From contig JAITUQ010000028.1 in the NCBI GenBank assembly GCA_031286225.1, positions 1-64,000 on the forward strand: a DNA stretch of 64,000 bases, written 5' to 3'. Below the pieces are notes generated by a model. That model saw nothing but the letters and a program-made list of their open reading frames with translations, had not been told where the DNA came from and searched no databases. Position numbers and translations under genes: made by a program. Within the stretch, counting starts at the first letter, position 1; each line of letters starts with the position of its first letter. Below, in pieces: positions 1 through 8,468 of the stretch. The DNA comes from Candidatus Methanorudis spinitermitis. Lineage in GTDB: Archaea > Methanobacteriota > Methanobacteria > Methanobacteriales > Methanobacteriaceae.

Positions 1-140
1 TAATAATTTAAATAAGGAAAAATATTTTATTTAATATAAAAAATAATAAATATCACTAAGTTATATATGAAAATAATGATTATGATAAAAGTTATTATTT
101 TTAAACATTTTGCCCATTACTATAAATAAAATTTTTTTTA

Positions 141-511
141 TTATAAAAATTTGCTACATGTTTTGATGAAAGCTTCAGCATTGTTTAAATCAGCTATTGC
201 ATCTTCGTTTGAAAAAATTATATGGATATCATAATCTGCATTGGTTCTATCATTTTCAAGATCTTTTAAGATTTTAGCTATTTCACTATCAAAATTCCCA
301 TTAACGACATATTCTAAACCAATTTATGTATAGTTCCAGCATGTTTTTTAGTTTTAATTCCTTTTTTAATCAGCAAAGCTTTTGCAGCATAAAAAACTGC
401 ATAATAAGAGCGATTTATAGATAAGTTATATCTCCCATTCTTTAATGATAATTTTGATTCTTCAATAGATTCTAATGCCTTGTTAAAATATAAATGAGCT
501 TCTTCATCCAA
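141..511 (-). pseudogene. HEPN-domain protein, frameshifted (toxin half of a HEPN/MNT pair)
   Basis: The first 65 codons (511 down to 314) encode a HEPN-type helical domain with the typical signature RSYYAVFYAAKALL. The frame then stops right after HKLV. Shifting by one base restores the expected continuation, LEYVVNGNF..., which runs to a stop at 141-143 and ends in ...FIKTCSKFL. HEPN relatives usually read 'H-x-x-G-L-E-Y-V' here, so loss of one G near 320-326 is the simplest explanation. The RX4-6H ribonuclease motif is also incomplete, with FY where active members often have FH. The start overlaps the end of the upstream MNT gene by 8 bp, as is usual for these pairs. An assembly or sequencing error cannot be excluded. 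Confidence 0.68.
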
Positions 512-812
512 TTACAACACCATCTTCATTTACATTGGATAAAAAAGAAAAATTTTTATTTTTTTCATAATATGACTTGGATCTAATTATTAATGAAATA
601 TATTCTCCTGTTGCAAGAAGAAGATCCCATGCTTTATTAGAAATTTCCTCTTTCAGATCTTTAATATTGTCACTATTTGTGATGATTAATAAATCTATGT
701 CTGAATCTTCTTTGTCCTCTCCACGAGCAACAGACCCAAATAAAATGATTTTTTCTATTTTAGGATCTTTCAAACTTCTTGCAAAATTAATAGCTAACTG
801 TTTTTTATCCAT
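504..812 (-). CDS. MNT-type nucleotidyltransferase (antitoxin-like)
   Basis: This 102-residue protein has the minimal nucleotidyltransferase motif GS-x10-DxD, visible as GSVARGEDKEDSDID, followed by LLI. In the MNT family this binds Mg-ATP. In characterised HEPN/MNT pairs the MNT protein (MntA) AMPylates and neutralises the HEPN RNase. It lies directly upstream of the HEPN gene on the same strand with an 8-bp overlap, so the two form a two-gene operon. The MNT frame is intact while the HEPN partner is frameshifted, the order of loss expected if the toxin is dispensable. Assignment to the family is firm; activity as an antitoxin is inferred. Confidence 0.85.
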   Translation of the reverse strand: MDKKQLAINFARSLKDPKIEKIILFGSVARGEDKEDSDIDLLIITNSDNIKDLKEEISNKAWDLLLATGEYISLIIRSKSYYEKNKNFSFLSNVNEDGVVIG

Positions 813-915
813 AAAAACACATATAAACTTTGATTAATTAATAAATATAGATTAATTAATAATATATGTAATAAACTATATATTTTTATCTGGGAAGTAT
901 TGATTTTTTTGGTGC

Positions 916-1668
916 TTAAATTATAATTCTATCTGGATTTGTGTATATATTGAACCTATTTTCTCTTACAAACCCAACCATTGTAATATTTGCTTTATTA
1001 GCTACAGTGTATCCTGAAAAACTTGGAGCTGCATTTGAAGCAAGTATAGGAATTCCTACTCTAGCTACTTTTATTAACATATCTGCAGGCATTCTCCCAC
1101 TGTAAATGATGTATGACTGACTGAAATCAAATTTTTCTAAAGCCCCTGCTCCAATTACTTTATCAACAGCAACATGCCGACTAACATCTTCTTTTACTAT
1201 GAACTTGTTTTTGTTTATGATTGCAGCTACATGTGTTCCCCCAGTTTCTTGCCAAATAAAAGCATTTTTTCTTAATTTTTCCATATTGTTTATTAAGTCA
1301 TCTTTATCAATAGCTAAATCTGATTCTACTTTATTGATAAGATCAATTTTTGATCTCCATCCTCCAGAACTATCTGAAACAAGGACTAATTCTTCATCAT
1401 TTTTTAAGTTTTTTGGATCAATAGTTACTTTAATAGTTAATTCATCAATCTCAATCTTTTTTATATCTTTAGCATTAGCTACTAATCCTTCTCCTAAAAT
1501 GTATCCTGTAGCAAACTCTTCTAAAGAATCTGGAATGGTAGAAAAATTCCGACTAAAGTGGTTATTTATTAATAACTTCACATTATAATCAGAAACAACT
1601 TTTTCAGAAACTTTTTCAGTTTTTCCATCTGTTAAATTAATTGCATTAACTGTTTTTGTTAGTTCCAT
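916..1668 (-). CDS. fdhD: FdhD-family protein lacking all cysteines
   Basis: At 250 aa it has normal FdhD length and family landmarks: FATGYILGEGL near residues 52-62, QETGGTHVAA near 140-150, DVSRHVAVDKVIGA, and SGRMPADMLIKVARVGIP. FdhD passes sulfur from a cysteine desulfurase to the molybdenum/tungsten bis-MGD cofactor of formate dehydrogenase. Bacterial FdhD uses a CxxC loop for this. Here the equivalent stretch (about residues 97-106) reads VSDSSGGWRS, and the whole protein contains no cysteine. It may bind cofactor without transferring sulfur, or use another route. It sits in a neighbourhood of Mo/W genes (mobB, moaA, fwd, mod). The ATG start at 1668 is supported by TATA-like sequence and a GGGGA stretch upstream. 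Confidence 0.85.
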   Translation of the reverse strand: MELTKTVNAINLTDGKTEKVSEKVVSDYNVKLLINNHFSRNFSTIPDSLEEFATGYILGEGLVANAKDIKKIEIDELTIKVTIDPKNLKNDEELVLVSDSSGGWRSKIDLINKVESDLAIDKDDLINNMEKLRKNAFIWQETGGTHVAAIINKNKFIVKEDVSRHVAVDKVIGAGALEKFDFSQSYIIYSGRMPADMLIKVARVGIPILASNAAPSFSGYTVANKANITMVGFVRENRFNIYTNPDRIII

Positions 1669-1846
1669 TACTATTCCCCATTTAATTCATTCAATTTATG
1701 ATGTTTTTTGGATTATTATTTATTTTCTATTTTATACGCTATAATAATCAAGTAGAAAAATAATTATAAAATATTAATGAGTTTATGTATTCATATAGGA
1801 TTGATTAAGAATTGATAAATATAACCATTAGAAAAATTAAAAAAAT

Positions 1847-3238
1847 CTAACTTGTGAAAGGTTTGGTTTTTTTAAAAGCAGCACGACGAACAGACCAATG
1901 AGCATCATTTTTTCCAATATCTAATAAAATGGATTCATCACTAATCTTTTCAACTGCAATATAACGAACATACTCATTATTGTCATTTTTGACAATATTT
2001 ATTAGTGTAGCCTCATCATTGATTTTTTTAACAGCACTGGCACGAACATGCTCATCTATATCTTTTTGTGCTATGTTTATTAGTGTAGTTTCATCATTGA
2101 TTTTTTCAACCGCGGCAAAGCGAACATCTTCATCTATATCTTTTTGTGCTATGTTTATTAGTATTGCTTCATCATTGATTTTTTCAACCGCAGCACGACG
2201 AACACTAAAATAATCAGCATTTTGAGCTATGTCTATTAATATTTCCTCAGCAGTGATTTTTTCAACAGCAACTTCACGAACATACAAATCATCATTGTAT
2301 TTAGCTATACATGCTAATACAAACTCATCATTAATCTCTTTAACGGCAGTTTCACGAACATCATGGTAATTAGTAGTTTTCACATGTTTATAATGATACT
2401 TACCATCAGCAGCAGTTTTCACAGCTTCAAAGCCTAAATTTTTCCCCATGTCTAAAGAGAGAACAGGGGTATTGGGTGAACCTTTTGCAAATGCGTTGGC
2501 TCCTATGGATATGATATGTGGGTTGCCAAAGAAATCTGATAATTTTTCACAATTAAAAAATGCATTCCTTCCAATTTTTCTTACTTTAGGAAAATTTACT
2601 GTTGTTAAGTTATAACAACCTCTAAATGCATTGTCCACTATTTTTTCAACATTAGGAAAATCCACGTCTTTTAAGTGAGAACAATCTGAAAATGCAGAAT
2701 ATCCGATTGTTTTTACTTTAGGGAAATTAACATTTGTTAAATTAGGGCAGTCCCAGAAAGCTATGTTTTCAATTGCTCTTACTTTGGGAAAATTAGCAGT
2801 TTTTAAATTAGAGCAGCCATGAAATACGTCAATTCCCATTGTTTTAACTTTAGGAAAATTTGCAGTTTTTAAATTAGAGCAAACCAGAAATGCACTTTCT
2901 TCAATTGTTTTAACTTTAGGAAAATTAATAGTTTTTAAATTAGAGCAACCAGAAAATGCACTGATTCCAATTTTTTTAGCATTTGGAAAATCTACAGTTG
3001 TCAAAACAGAACAATCTCTAAATGCATAATCCCTAATTTTTTTTACAGTGTTTGATTTGACTTCAAAAATATTAGATTTTTTTTCGAAAGCACCATTTTT
3101 AATTATTGTAATATTTAATTCGTCGGGTATTATGACTTTTTTATCTTTACCTTTATATTTTACAAGTATTTTAGTCCTGTCAGTATCATTTTCTAACTCA
3201 TAATCATCTGTTGTATTATGGTCTAAAACATTCTTCAA
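1847..3238 (-). CDS. BspA-like leucine-rich repeat plus LRV/HEAT-like repeat protein
   Basis: This 463-residue repeat protein has three parts. Residues 1-65 form a short beta-rich lead-in. Residues about 65-270 carry about eight BspA-type (LRR_5) leucine-rich repeats of about 23 residues, each with a pattern like 'F-x-x-C-S-N-L-K-T-x-N-F-P-K-V-K-T-I'. Residues about 290-460 carry six or seven units of about 25 residues with the core 'VR-x-x-AVEKI-x-DE-x-x-L-x-x-IA', resembling LRV or HEAT repeats. No signal peptide or membrane segment is visible, so it is probably cytoplasmic. Such repeats bind proteins or ligands; the partner is unknown. It is flanked by 745 bp of non-coding DNA upstream and has no operon partner. 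Confidence 0.8.
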   Translation of the reverse strand: MKNVLDHNTTDDYELENDTDRTKILVKYKGKDKKVIIPDELNITIIKNGAFEKKSNIFEVKSNTVKKIRDYAFRDCSVLTTVDFPNAKKIGISAFSGCSNLKTINFPKVKTIEESAFLVCSNLKTANFPKVKTMGIDVFHGCSNLKTANFPKVRAIENIAFWDCPNLTNVNFPKVKTIGYSAFSDCSHLKDVDFPNVEKIVDNAFRGCYNLTTVNFPKVRKIGRNAFFNCEKLSDFFGNPHIISIGANAFAKGSPNTPVLSLDMGKNLGFEAVKTAADGKYHYKHVKTTNYHDVRETAVKEINDEFVLACIAKYNDDLYVREVAVEKITAEEILIDIAQNADYFSVRRAAVEKINDEAILINIAQKDIDEDVRFAAVEKINDETTLINIAQKDIDEHVRASAVKKINDEATLINIVKNDNNEYVRYIAVEKISDESILLDIGKNDAHWSVRRAAFKKTKPFTS

Positions 3239-3983
3239 TCAAATCAGTCCTTTTTATGTAGTAGATACTATGCTTGTATTTTGGTGATTTAAGAATAAAA
3301 TAGTATAAAGCACTATTTTTTTAAAACTTCATTATATATTTCCACAAATTTACTTATGGGATGTTAGAACTTAAAAAAAAATGGAACCTGTTAAAGTCTT
3401 GATTCACATATTTTTAAGATGATTCAAGCATTATTCAATAAATACAAGTTCATGGTAATTGATTATAAAATTAAAAGGTTTTTTTAACTGTAAAATTTAG
3501 ATAAAAGTATTTTCATATACTATATTGAAGTTAATATGAAAATACTATTCAAGACATGAAAACCTTAAGTATATATTGACTGACTTAATATTTATAGATA
3601 TTGATATAGTTAAAGAAAATGAAAATTAGCTAAAATTAAAATAAAACAGTCAATAAAAATTTAAAATATAGTAAAATGTAAAAACTTGCATATTTTATTG
3701 CTTAATCACTATGTTAGATTTAATTGAATAATGATGTAAAATTTAGAAATGATTTTCCAATTTGTTAGATTATTATATGTAAATGTACTTTTGCTGGATT
3801 GATAGTACAAACTTAAGTTCAGATGATGAGGCATATGCTTGATTGTTTATAAAAATTTAACACCCTATATTTTTAATAGTTTCATAATCATAATAAAAAA
3901 ATATAATTAAAATGATTTATGATTTGGTATTTAAATTGTTTTTATTTAATTAAACCGTATATTATAGCTAAATTTTATGGGTT
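3239..3983. other. Non-coding gap with one strong inverted repeat
   Basis: There is no supported ORF in these 745 bp between the divergent LRR protein and mobB. The only conspicuous structure is a perfect 13-bp inverted repeat, AGTATTTTCATAT at 3506-3518 and its complement at 3534-3546, with a 15-nt loop. The rest is A/T-rich sequence in which several TATA-like strings cannot be ranked. Confidence 0.5.
3506..3546. repeat. 13-bp perfect inverted repeat
   Basis: AGTATTTTCATAT (3506-3518) is exactly complementary to ATATGAAAATACT (3534-3546). It could be a hairpin in RNA from either strand, or a site bound by a dimeric protein. No T-run follows either arm closely, so I do not call it a terminator. 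Confidence 0.55.
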
Positions 3984-4760
3984 ATGATCAACAAATACCT
4001 AATTCTCATTACAAAACTTATATCAATATTTGGAAGTGTTATCATTAGAATAGTTTCTGTTGTAGGGAAAAAAAACACAGGAAAAACTTTGTTAACTGTA
4101 AAAATCATTCAAGAACTAAAAAAAAGAGATTTTAAAGTAGCTACTATTAAACATTCTCATCATAAAATGGAAATGGATAGGAAAGATACTGATACTTGGA
4201 AACATAAGGAAGCTGGTTCTGATATGGTAGTAGGAGCTGGAGATAGAACATTCTTTAATATAGCTAATGATTTACCTCTTGAGAGAATATTATTTCTCAT
4301 AAAAGTCATTGAAGAACCTGATTTTGTAGTGGTTGAAGGTTTTAAAAATTATAAATATAGTAAAATATCAACTTCTAGAGAATTAGAAGATGAATTTACT
4401 TTAAAAACTGTCGATGCTTTTAATATTGATGGAAATGAAGTTAAATCTTTAGTTGATATTATAGAAAAAAATAGCTATGATATAATTGATACATTATATA
4501 CTAATGAATGTGATTATATTGATGGAGAATCTATTGGAAAAGCTATTGTTAACAATGAAATAAATTATGATTCCGAGGATACAGATGTTTATCTTTCTAT
4601 TAATGAAAAAGTTATAGGTTTAAATTATTTTGTAAATAATTTTATAAAACATAGTATTATTGGAATGCTAAAATCACTAAAAACCAAAGAATATGGAATC
4701 AATAAAAATAATGGTTTTGAAAAAATTGAACTTATTATAAATGACAAAAATAATAAATAA
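3984..4760 (+). CDS. mobB: MobB-like molybdopterin-guanine dinucleotide biosynthesis protein
   Basis: The P-loop GKKNTGKT and the following 'TIKHSHHKMEMDRKDTDTW' region are the standard MobB landmarks. MobB is a GTP-binding protein that assists MobA in attaching GMP to molybdopterin. The ORF begins about 21 residues before the usual start of the family, with MINKYLILITKLISIFGSV in front of IIRIVSVVG. No good Shine-Dalgarno precedes the ATG at 3984, whereas GGAAG lies just before ATC/ATT codons near 4040. A non-AUG start or a natural extension are both possible. The C-terminal 100 residues extend beyond bacterial MobB and have no recognised motif. moaA follows 77 bp downstream on the same strand. 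Confidence 0.85.
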   Translation: MINKYLILITKLISIFGSVIIRIVSVVGKKNTGKTLLTVKIIQELKKRDFKVATIKHSHHKMEMDRKDTDTWKHKEAGSDMVVGAGDRTFFNIANDLPLERILFLIKVIEEPDFVVVEGFKNYKYSKISTSRELEDEFTLKTVDAFNIDGNEVKSLVDIIEKNSYDIIDTLYTNECDYIDGESIGKAIVNNEINYDSEDTDVYLSINEKVIGLNYFVNNFIKHSIIGMLKSLKTKEYGINKNNGFEKIELIINDKNNK

Positions 4761-4837
4761 TAGCTATTATTATTTTTATTTCATTTTTTTATTATTAATT
4801 CTATTATTAAATAGATCCTGAAAGATTGTGATGTTAA

Positions 4838-5779
4838 ATGAAGAAAATTGAAGATAGATTTAATCGCCCAATCATTTCACTTAGATTGTCTATAACCAAC
4901 AGATGCAATATCAATTGTTTATATTGTCATCATGATGGCATGACACCTTCAAACGAAGAAATGACTCCAGATGAAATCTTTAAAGTTCTAAACATAGCTA
5001 AAAATATTGGAGTTGAAAAAATTCGTTTTTCAGGTGGAGAACCTCTTATAAGGGAAGATATTGTGGAAATAATTGAAAAAACTTCATCACTTTCTTTTAA
5101 AGATATTTCAATAACTACAAATGGAATTCTTCTTAAGAAATATGCAGAAAACCTTTTTAATGTTGGATTAAATCGAATCAATGTAAGCTTTGATACTTTA
5201 AACCCTAAAACTTATGAAAATATCACATCAAAAAATTATTTAAATGAAGCTAAAGAAGGGATTTTAAAAGCTGTTGATGTAGGTCTACATCCTGTAAAAA
5301 TAAACATGGTTCTTATGAAGGGGATTAATGAAAATGAAGTCATGGATATGTTTAAATTTTCTAAAAAAAATGGCTTAATACTTCAGCTAATTGAACTCAT
5401 GAAATCCGAAAACTGTGATGATAATTCTTTTTCTGAAGAATATCATTTTGACATGGGAGCACTTGAAAAGGATTTAGAAAAAATAGCTACTGATATTAAA
5501 ATAAGAGAATTCATGCAAAATAGAAAAAAATATTTTATTGATGATGGTGAAATTGAGGTAGTACGTCCAATGGATAATACAAAATTTTGTGAAAATTGTA
5601 CTCGTCTTAGAATAACTCCTGAAGGTAAAATTAAACCTTGCTTATTAAGAAATGATAATTTGATTGATCTAATTGGACCTTTGAGACAAGGATTTTCTAA
5701 AAAAAAACTTGAAAAAATATTTTTAAAAGGAATCAACAATCGTGAACCTTTTTATATTGATAATACAAAAATTTTTTAA
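4838..5779 (+). CDS. moaA: MoaA, GTP 3',8-cyclase (radical SAM)
   Basis: MoaA catalyses the first step of molybdopterin synthesis, turning GTP into 3',8-cyclo-7,8-dihydro-GTP. The N-terminal radical-SAM cluster motif [12 protein letters not shown] lies at about residues 24-35, followed by FSGGEPL. The second [4Fe-4S] cluster is provided by [21 protein letters not shown] near the C-terminus. At 313 aa it is close to archaeal MoaA proteins. It follows mobB and precedes the molybdenum/tungsten enzyme operon fwd, in keeping with cofactor supply. The ATG at 4838 is the only sensible start, preceded by GTGATG. Confidence 0.95.
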   Translation: MKKIEDRFNRPIISLRLSITNRCNINCLYCHHDGMTPSNEEMTPDEIFKVLNIAKNIGVEKIRFSGGEPLIREDIVEIIEKTSSLSFKDISITTNGILLKKYAENLFNVGLNRINVSFDTLNPKTYENITSKNYLNEAKEGILKAVDVGLHPVKINMVLMKGINENEVMDMFKFSKKNGLILQLIELMKSENCDDNSFSEEYHFDMGALEKDLEKIATDIKIREFMQNRKKYFIDDGEIEVVRPMDNTKFCENCTRLRITPEGKIKPCLLRNDNLIDLIGPLRQGFSKKKLEKIFLKGINNREPFYIDNTKIF

Positions 5780-6148
5780 ATTGATTCTTAATTTTAACAT
5801 TAATCACTTAATAATAATTATAGTAAAAAATTATAGTAAAAATGAAATTATTCTTTTTTTATAATAACAAAATCTTTTTAAATGATTTTTTAAAGTAATA
5901 TTAATTAGATGTAGATTAATATATTAGATATATTTATTAATCTAAATAACTTAATTATAATCAATTAATTCAATGTTTTAAAAATTTTATTTCTTTAGAA
6001 CTTTATTGAATTAATCATACCTAATTTTTATGATATGGTTATGGTGTTTAAACTACACATCTATATATAAACATTTCTATTTTTTTTTATTAGTTATCTT
6101 TATATTAATAGGAATCATATGTGTATATATTACACATGGTGAAAGAAC
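5780..6148 (+). promoter_or_regulatory. fwd operon promoter and leader
   Basis: This 369-bp gap precedes the formylmethanofuran dehydrogenase operon. A TATA box, TATATATAA, lies at 6062-6070, which would place transcription start near 6090. A half-site TACACAT (6054-6060) abuts the TATA box. The same heptamer forms the right arm of a palindrome, ATGTGTA-TATAT-TACACAT, at 6119-6137, just before the GGTGA ribosome site at 6138-6142 and the ATG at 6149. Upstream, an AGATTAATA/TATTAATCT inverted repeat lies near 5911-5942. The arrangement suggests an operator overlapping both promoter and leader; no binding data support this. Confidence 0.6.
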
Positions 6149-6625
6149 ATGCCAACTCATATTGCTTCTGGTCTTAAATACTTAGCTGCAATAGAGCTGA
6201 AAAAAAGAGGTTTTAATCAGCAAATGATTGCAAATGAGCTTGAAATTGATCGTTCAACTGTTTCTCACTATTTAAATGGTAGAAACTTATCTTGGCATTC
6301 AATTGATGTAGCTAAGACCATAACAAATTTGTGTCCAAAAGATTTTTTAATAATGACACATTACTTATTTAAAGATGCGCAAAAAACTCGTAAAATTGTT
6401 TCAATTTGTAAAAATGGAGAATATAATGGTGAAATTGCGGATTCTTGTATTGGCTGTGGATTGTGTGTAGATTTGTGCTTGATGAAGGCAGTTAATTTAG
6501 ACTCCTTGAAAGCTCATATAAACTCCATATGCTGTTGTGGTTGTCTTTTATGTGAAGAAGGATGCCCAACAAATTCTATAAAAATTTTGGAGGTAAATAA
6601 TGATCGTGAATTCGAAAGAAGTTAA
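6149..6625 (+). CDS. fwdH: FwdH-like protein: helix-turn-helix domain fused to a two-cluster ferredoxin
   Basis: The 158-residue protein opens with an XRE-like helix-turn-helix at about residues 12-47 ([23 protein letters not shown]). It ends with a ferredoxin-like part: [11 protein letters not shown] near residue 97, then [13 protein letters not shown] near 131. It is the first gene of the fwd operon and matches in size and position the small Fe-S protein that heads the fwd operon of Methanothermobacter (called fwdE or fwdH); I use the name by analogy. A DNA-binding domain joined to Fe-S clusters suggests a redox- or iron-responsive regulator of its own operon. It overlaps fwdF by 26 bp. Confidence 0.8.
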   Translation: MPTHIASGLKYLAAIELKKRGFNQQMIANELEIDRSTVSHYLNGRNLSWHSIDVAKTITNLCPKDFLIMTHYLFKDAQKTRKIVSICKNGEYNGEIADSCIGCGLCVDLCLMKAVNLDSLKAHINSICCCGCLLCEEGCPTNSIKILEVNNDREFERS

Positions 6626-7637
6626 AGATGAAGGCTTTGACATTAAAAGATCAACAGAAAAAATAAGAAACTTATCTTTCAAAGATCATATTTGTATTGG
6701 CTGTGGGATATGCGAAAGAACATGCCCAGTAGAAGCTATCACAGTAGCAGATATTGGTCCTATTGTAAGACATGAAGTAGACATATCTAAAATAGACATT
6801 GATGAAGATGAGTGTGTTCTCTGTGGTATGTGTAGTGGAGTATGTCCTGTGGATGCTTTAGATTTCACTATAGACAATGTGAATATTTCTGAAGTTCCTA
6901 CTTATCCTAGTTATATTTCATCTGCTGAAATTGACGATGATACTTGTATTTATTGTCAAAGGTGTGAAGTTGCTTGTCCTAGAGATGCTGTTACTATAGC
7001 TAGATTTTTACCTGAAAGACCTAAATTAGTTACTGGTGAAATAGAAGTAGATGGGGATGTGTGTGTTCACTGTGGAATATGTGACGAAATGTGCCCAGCT
7101 GATGCTATCGTTGTAAATAAAACTCCTGGAGAGGAAAGCACAGTAATTGATAAAGATAAATGTGTATATTGTTTGATTTGTAAGAAATCTTGTCCTGTAA
7201 CTGCAATCATGGCTGCTTGTAGGAGTTGCTCTTATGGAGATTATGATATTAACTTAGAAGATGCAGTAACTACTGGTAGTTCATTTATTGATGATGAATT
7301 ATGTGTAAAATGTGGTTGGTGTGAAGAAATTTGCCCAGTTGATGCAGCTACAGTTAAAAAACAGTTTGAAGGTACTTTAGACGTTGATCAAGACAAATGT
7401 ACTGTTTGTGGTACTTGTATTGATGTATGTCCGTGTAATGCTTTAGTATTCCCTAAATTCCCTGGACCAGCTACTGTTGTTGATAATATAGAGAAACAAG
7501 AAGAATATTGTATACATTGTGGTGCATGTGAACGAGCATGTCCTGTTGATGCTATAGATGTTCAGATTACTGATGTTGATTATACTCCTACAAAATCCAA
7601 ATCTTGGATAGAGAAATTTGAGGCTTTAAAAAATTAA
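6600..7637 (+). CDS. fwdF: FwdF polyferredoxin of formylmethanofuran dehydrogenase
   Basis: This 345-aa protein contains eight CxxCxxCxxxCP motifs: [84 protein letters not shown] and [12 protein letters not shown]. That predicts eight [4Fe-4S] clusters. FwdF carries electrons to the tungsten/molybdenum site of the Fwd complex in the first step of methanogenesis from CO2. The ATG at 6600 has a strong GGAGGT site at 6588-6593, inside the preceding gene, so the 26-bp overlap is real. An extra CRSC sits between motifs five and six. Confidence 0.95.
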   Translation: MIVNSKEVKDEGFDIKRSTEKIRNLSFKDHICIGCGICERTCPVEAITVADIGPIVRHEVDISKIDIDEDECVLCGMCSGVCPVDALDFTIDNVNISEVPTYPSYISSAEIDDDTCIYCQRCEVACPRDAVTIARFLPERPKLVTGEIEVDGDVCVHCGICDEMCPADAIVVNKTPGEESTVIDKDKCVYCLICKKSCPVTAIMAACRSCSYGDYDINLEDAVTTGSSFIDDELCVKCGWCEEICPVDAATVKKQFEGTLDVDQDKCTVCGTCIDVCPCNALVFPKFPGPATVVDNIEKQEEYCIHCGACERACPVDAIDVQITDVDYTPTKSKSWIEKFEALKN

Positions 7638-7667
7638 TATAGTTATAATTATTGATTTGGTGATTAT

Positions 7668-7898
7668 ATGGAACTTAATGTAATACAAGATAACTGCCTT
7701 GGATGTGGTGTATGTGTAGTTGCATGTCCAGTAAACGTTTCAATTAGTGAAGACGTAGCTGGAGGGCATGGGTCTAGAACAGAAGATGTAATAATGATGG
7801 TTGAAAATGGTGTTATTAAGCTTTTTAGTGAAGATAAGTGTGAAAAGTGTGGAACATGTCAAATGTTTTGCCCAGTTGATGCCATATTTTTAGAATAA
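7668..7898 (+). CDS. fwdG: FwdG, two-cluster ferredoxin subunit
   Basis: The 76-residue protein has two complete cluster motifs, CLGCGVCVVACP near the N-terminus and CEKCGTCQMFCP near the C-terminus. FwdG is the small ferredoxin linking the polyferredoxin to the catalytic FwdB subunit. It lies 30 bp after fwdF and 15 bp before fwdD. TGGTGAT before the ATG serves as ribosome site. Confidence 0.93.
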   Translation: MELNVIQDNCLGCGVCVVACPVNVSISEDVAGGHGSRTEDVIMMVENGVIKLFSEDKCEKCGTCQMFCPVDAIFLE

Positions 7899-7913
7899 GG
7901 AAGGTGTTAGTTT

Positions 7914-8453
7914 ATGACATATATTGACAAACCAGCTGTTCCAAATGTAGTAAAATTTGATGAGCCTTTGGCAACTAAAAGGGATAAACTTGAAGTTATT
8001 TTAAATACTGGATCTGATATTTATCAAGGAGCATGTAAAAAAAGAGGTTCTACTTTAAAAGATGAATATCGGCGTGTATCAGGTACTGCATACATGGATC
8101 CACGAGATATGGCGAGATTGGATGTAAAAAATTGGGATACTGCTATAGTAAAAACTGACTGGGGAGAAGTAGTAGTTTTCACAGCTCATTCAAGAGATGC
8201 TCCTCATGAAGGTCAAATTTTCATTTGTAAAGGACCATGGGCAAATACTGTTGTAAGTCCAGATACTTACTGCTGTTGTGACCCAACTTACAAAGGTGTG
8301 GATGCAACCATCGAAAAAACTGATGAAGAACCATTACTCATGGCAGATCTGATGGCAAAAGTTTATATGAAGTATGACAAAGATGCTGAAAAAACTATTA
8401 ATTGTTTAACTGATAAAAAGGTTAATGTGGGCATAACTAAGCCAGAAGAATAA
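7914..8453 (+). CDS. fwdD: FwdD, molybdopterin dinucleotide-binding subunit
   Basis: The domain order matches FwdD, whose beta-barrel forms the C-terminal cap over the pterin cofactor that in other molybdoenzymes is fused to the catalytic chain. Visible landmarks are [10 protein letters not shown] near residue 29, '[17 protein letters not shown]' near 59, and '[17 protein letters not shown]' near 104. At 179 aa it is longer than the roughly 130 aa usual for FwdD; the additional residues are a short N-terminal lead and a C-terminal tail of about 45 residues after the conserved core. It is preceded by a GGAAGGTG site and followed closely by fwdB. Confidence 0.93.
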   Translation: MTYIDKPAVPNVVKFDEPLATKRDKLEVILNTGSDIYQGACKKRGSTLKDEYRRVSGTAYMDPRDMARLDVKNWDTAIVKTDWGEVVVFTAHSRDAPHEGQIFICKGPWANTVVSPDTYCCCDPTYKGVDATIEKTDEEPLLMADLMAKVYMKYDKDAEKTINCLTDKKVNVGITKPEE

Positions 8454-8468
8454 ATAGGAGATATAAAT

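Noticed and set aside
1980-2213. Plus-strand repetitive frame opposite the repeat protein
   Set aside because: It is an antisense copy of the VR-x-x-AVEKI repeats, with no start signal.
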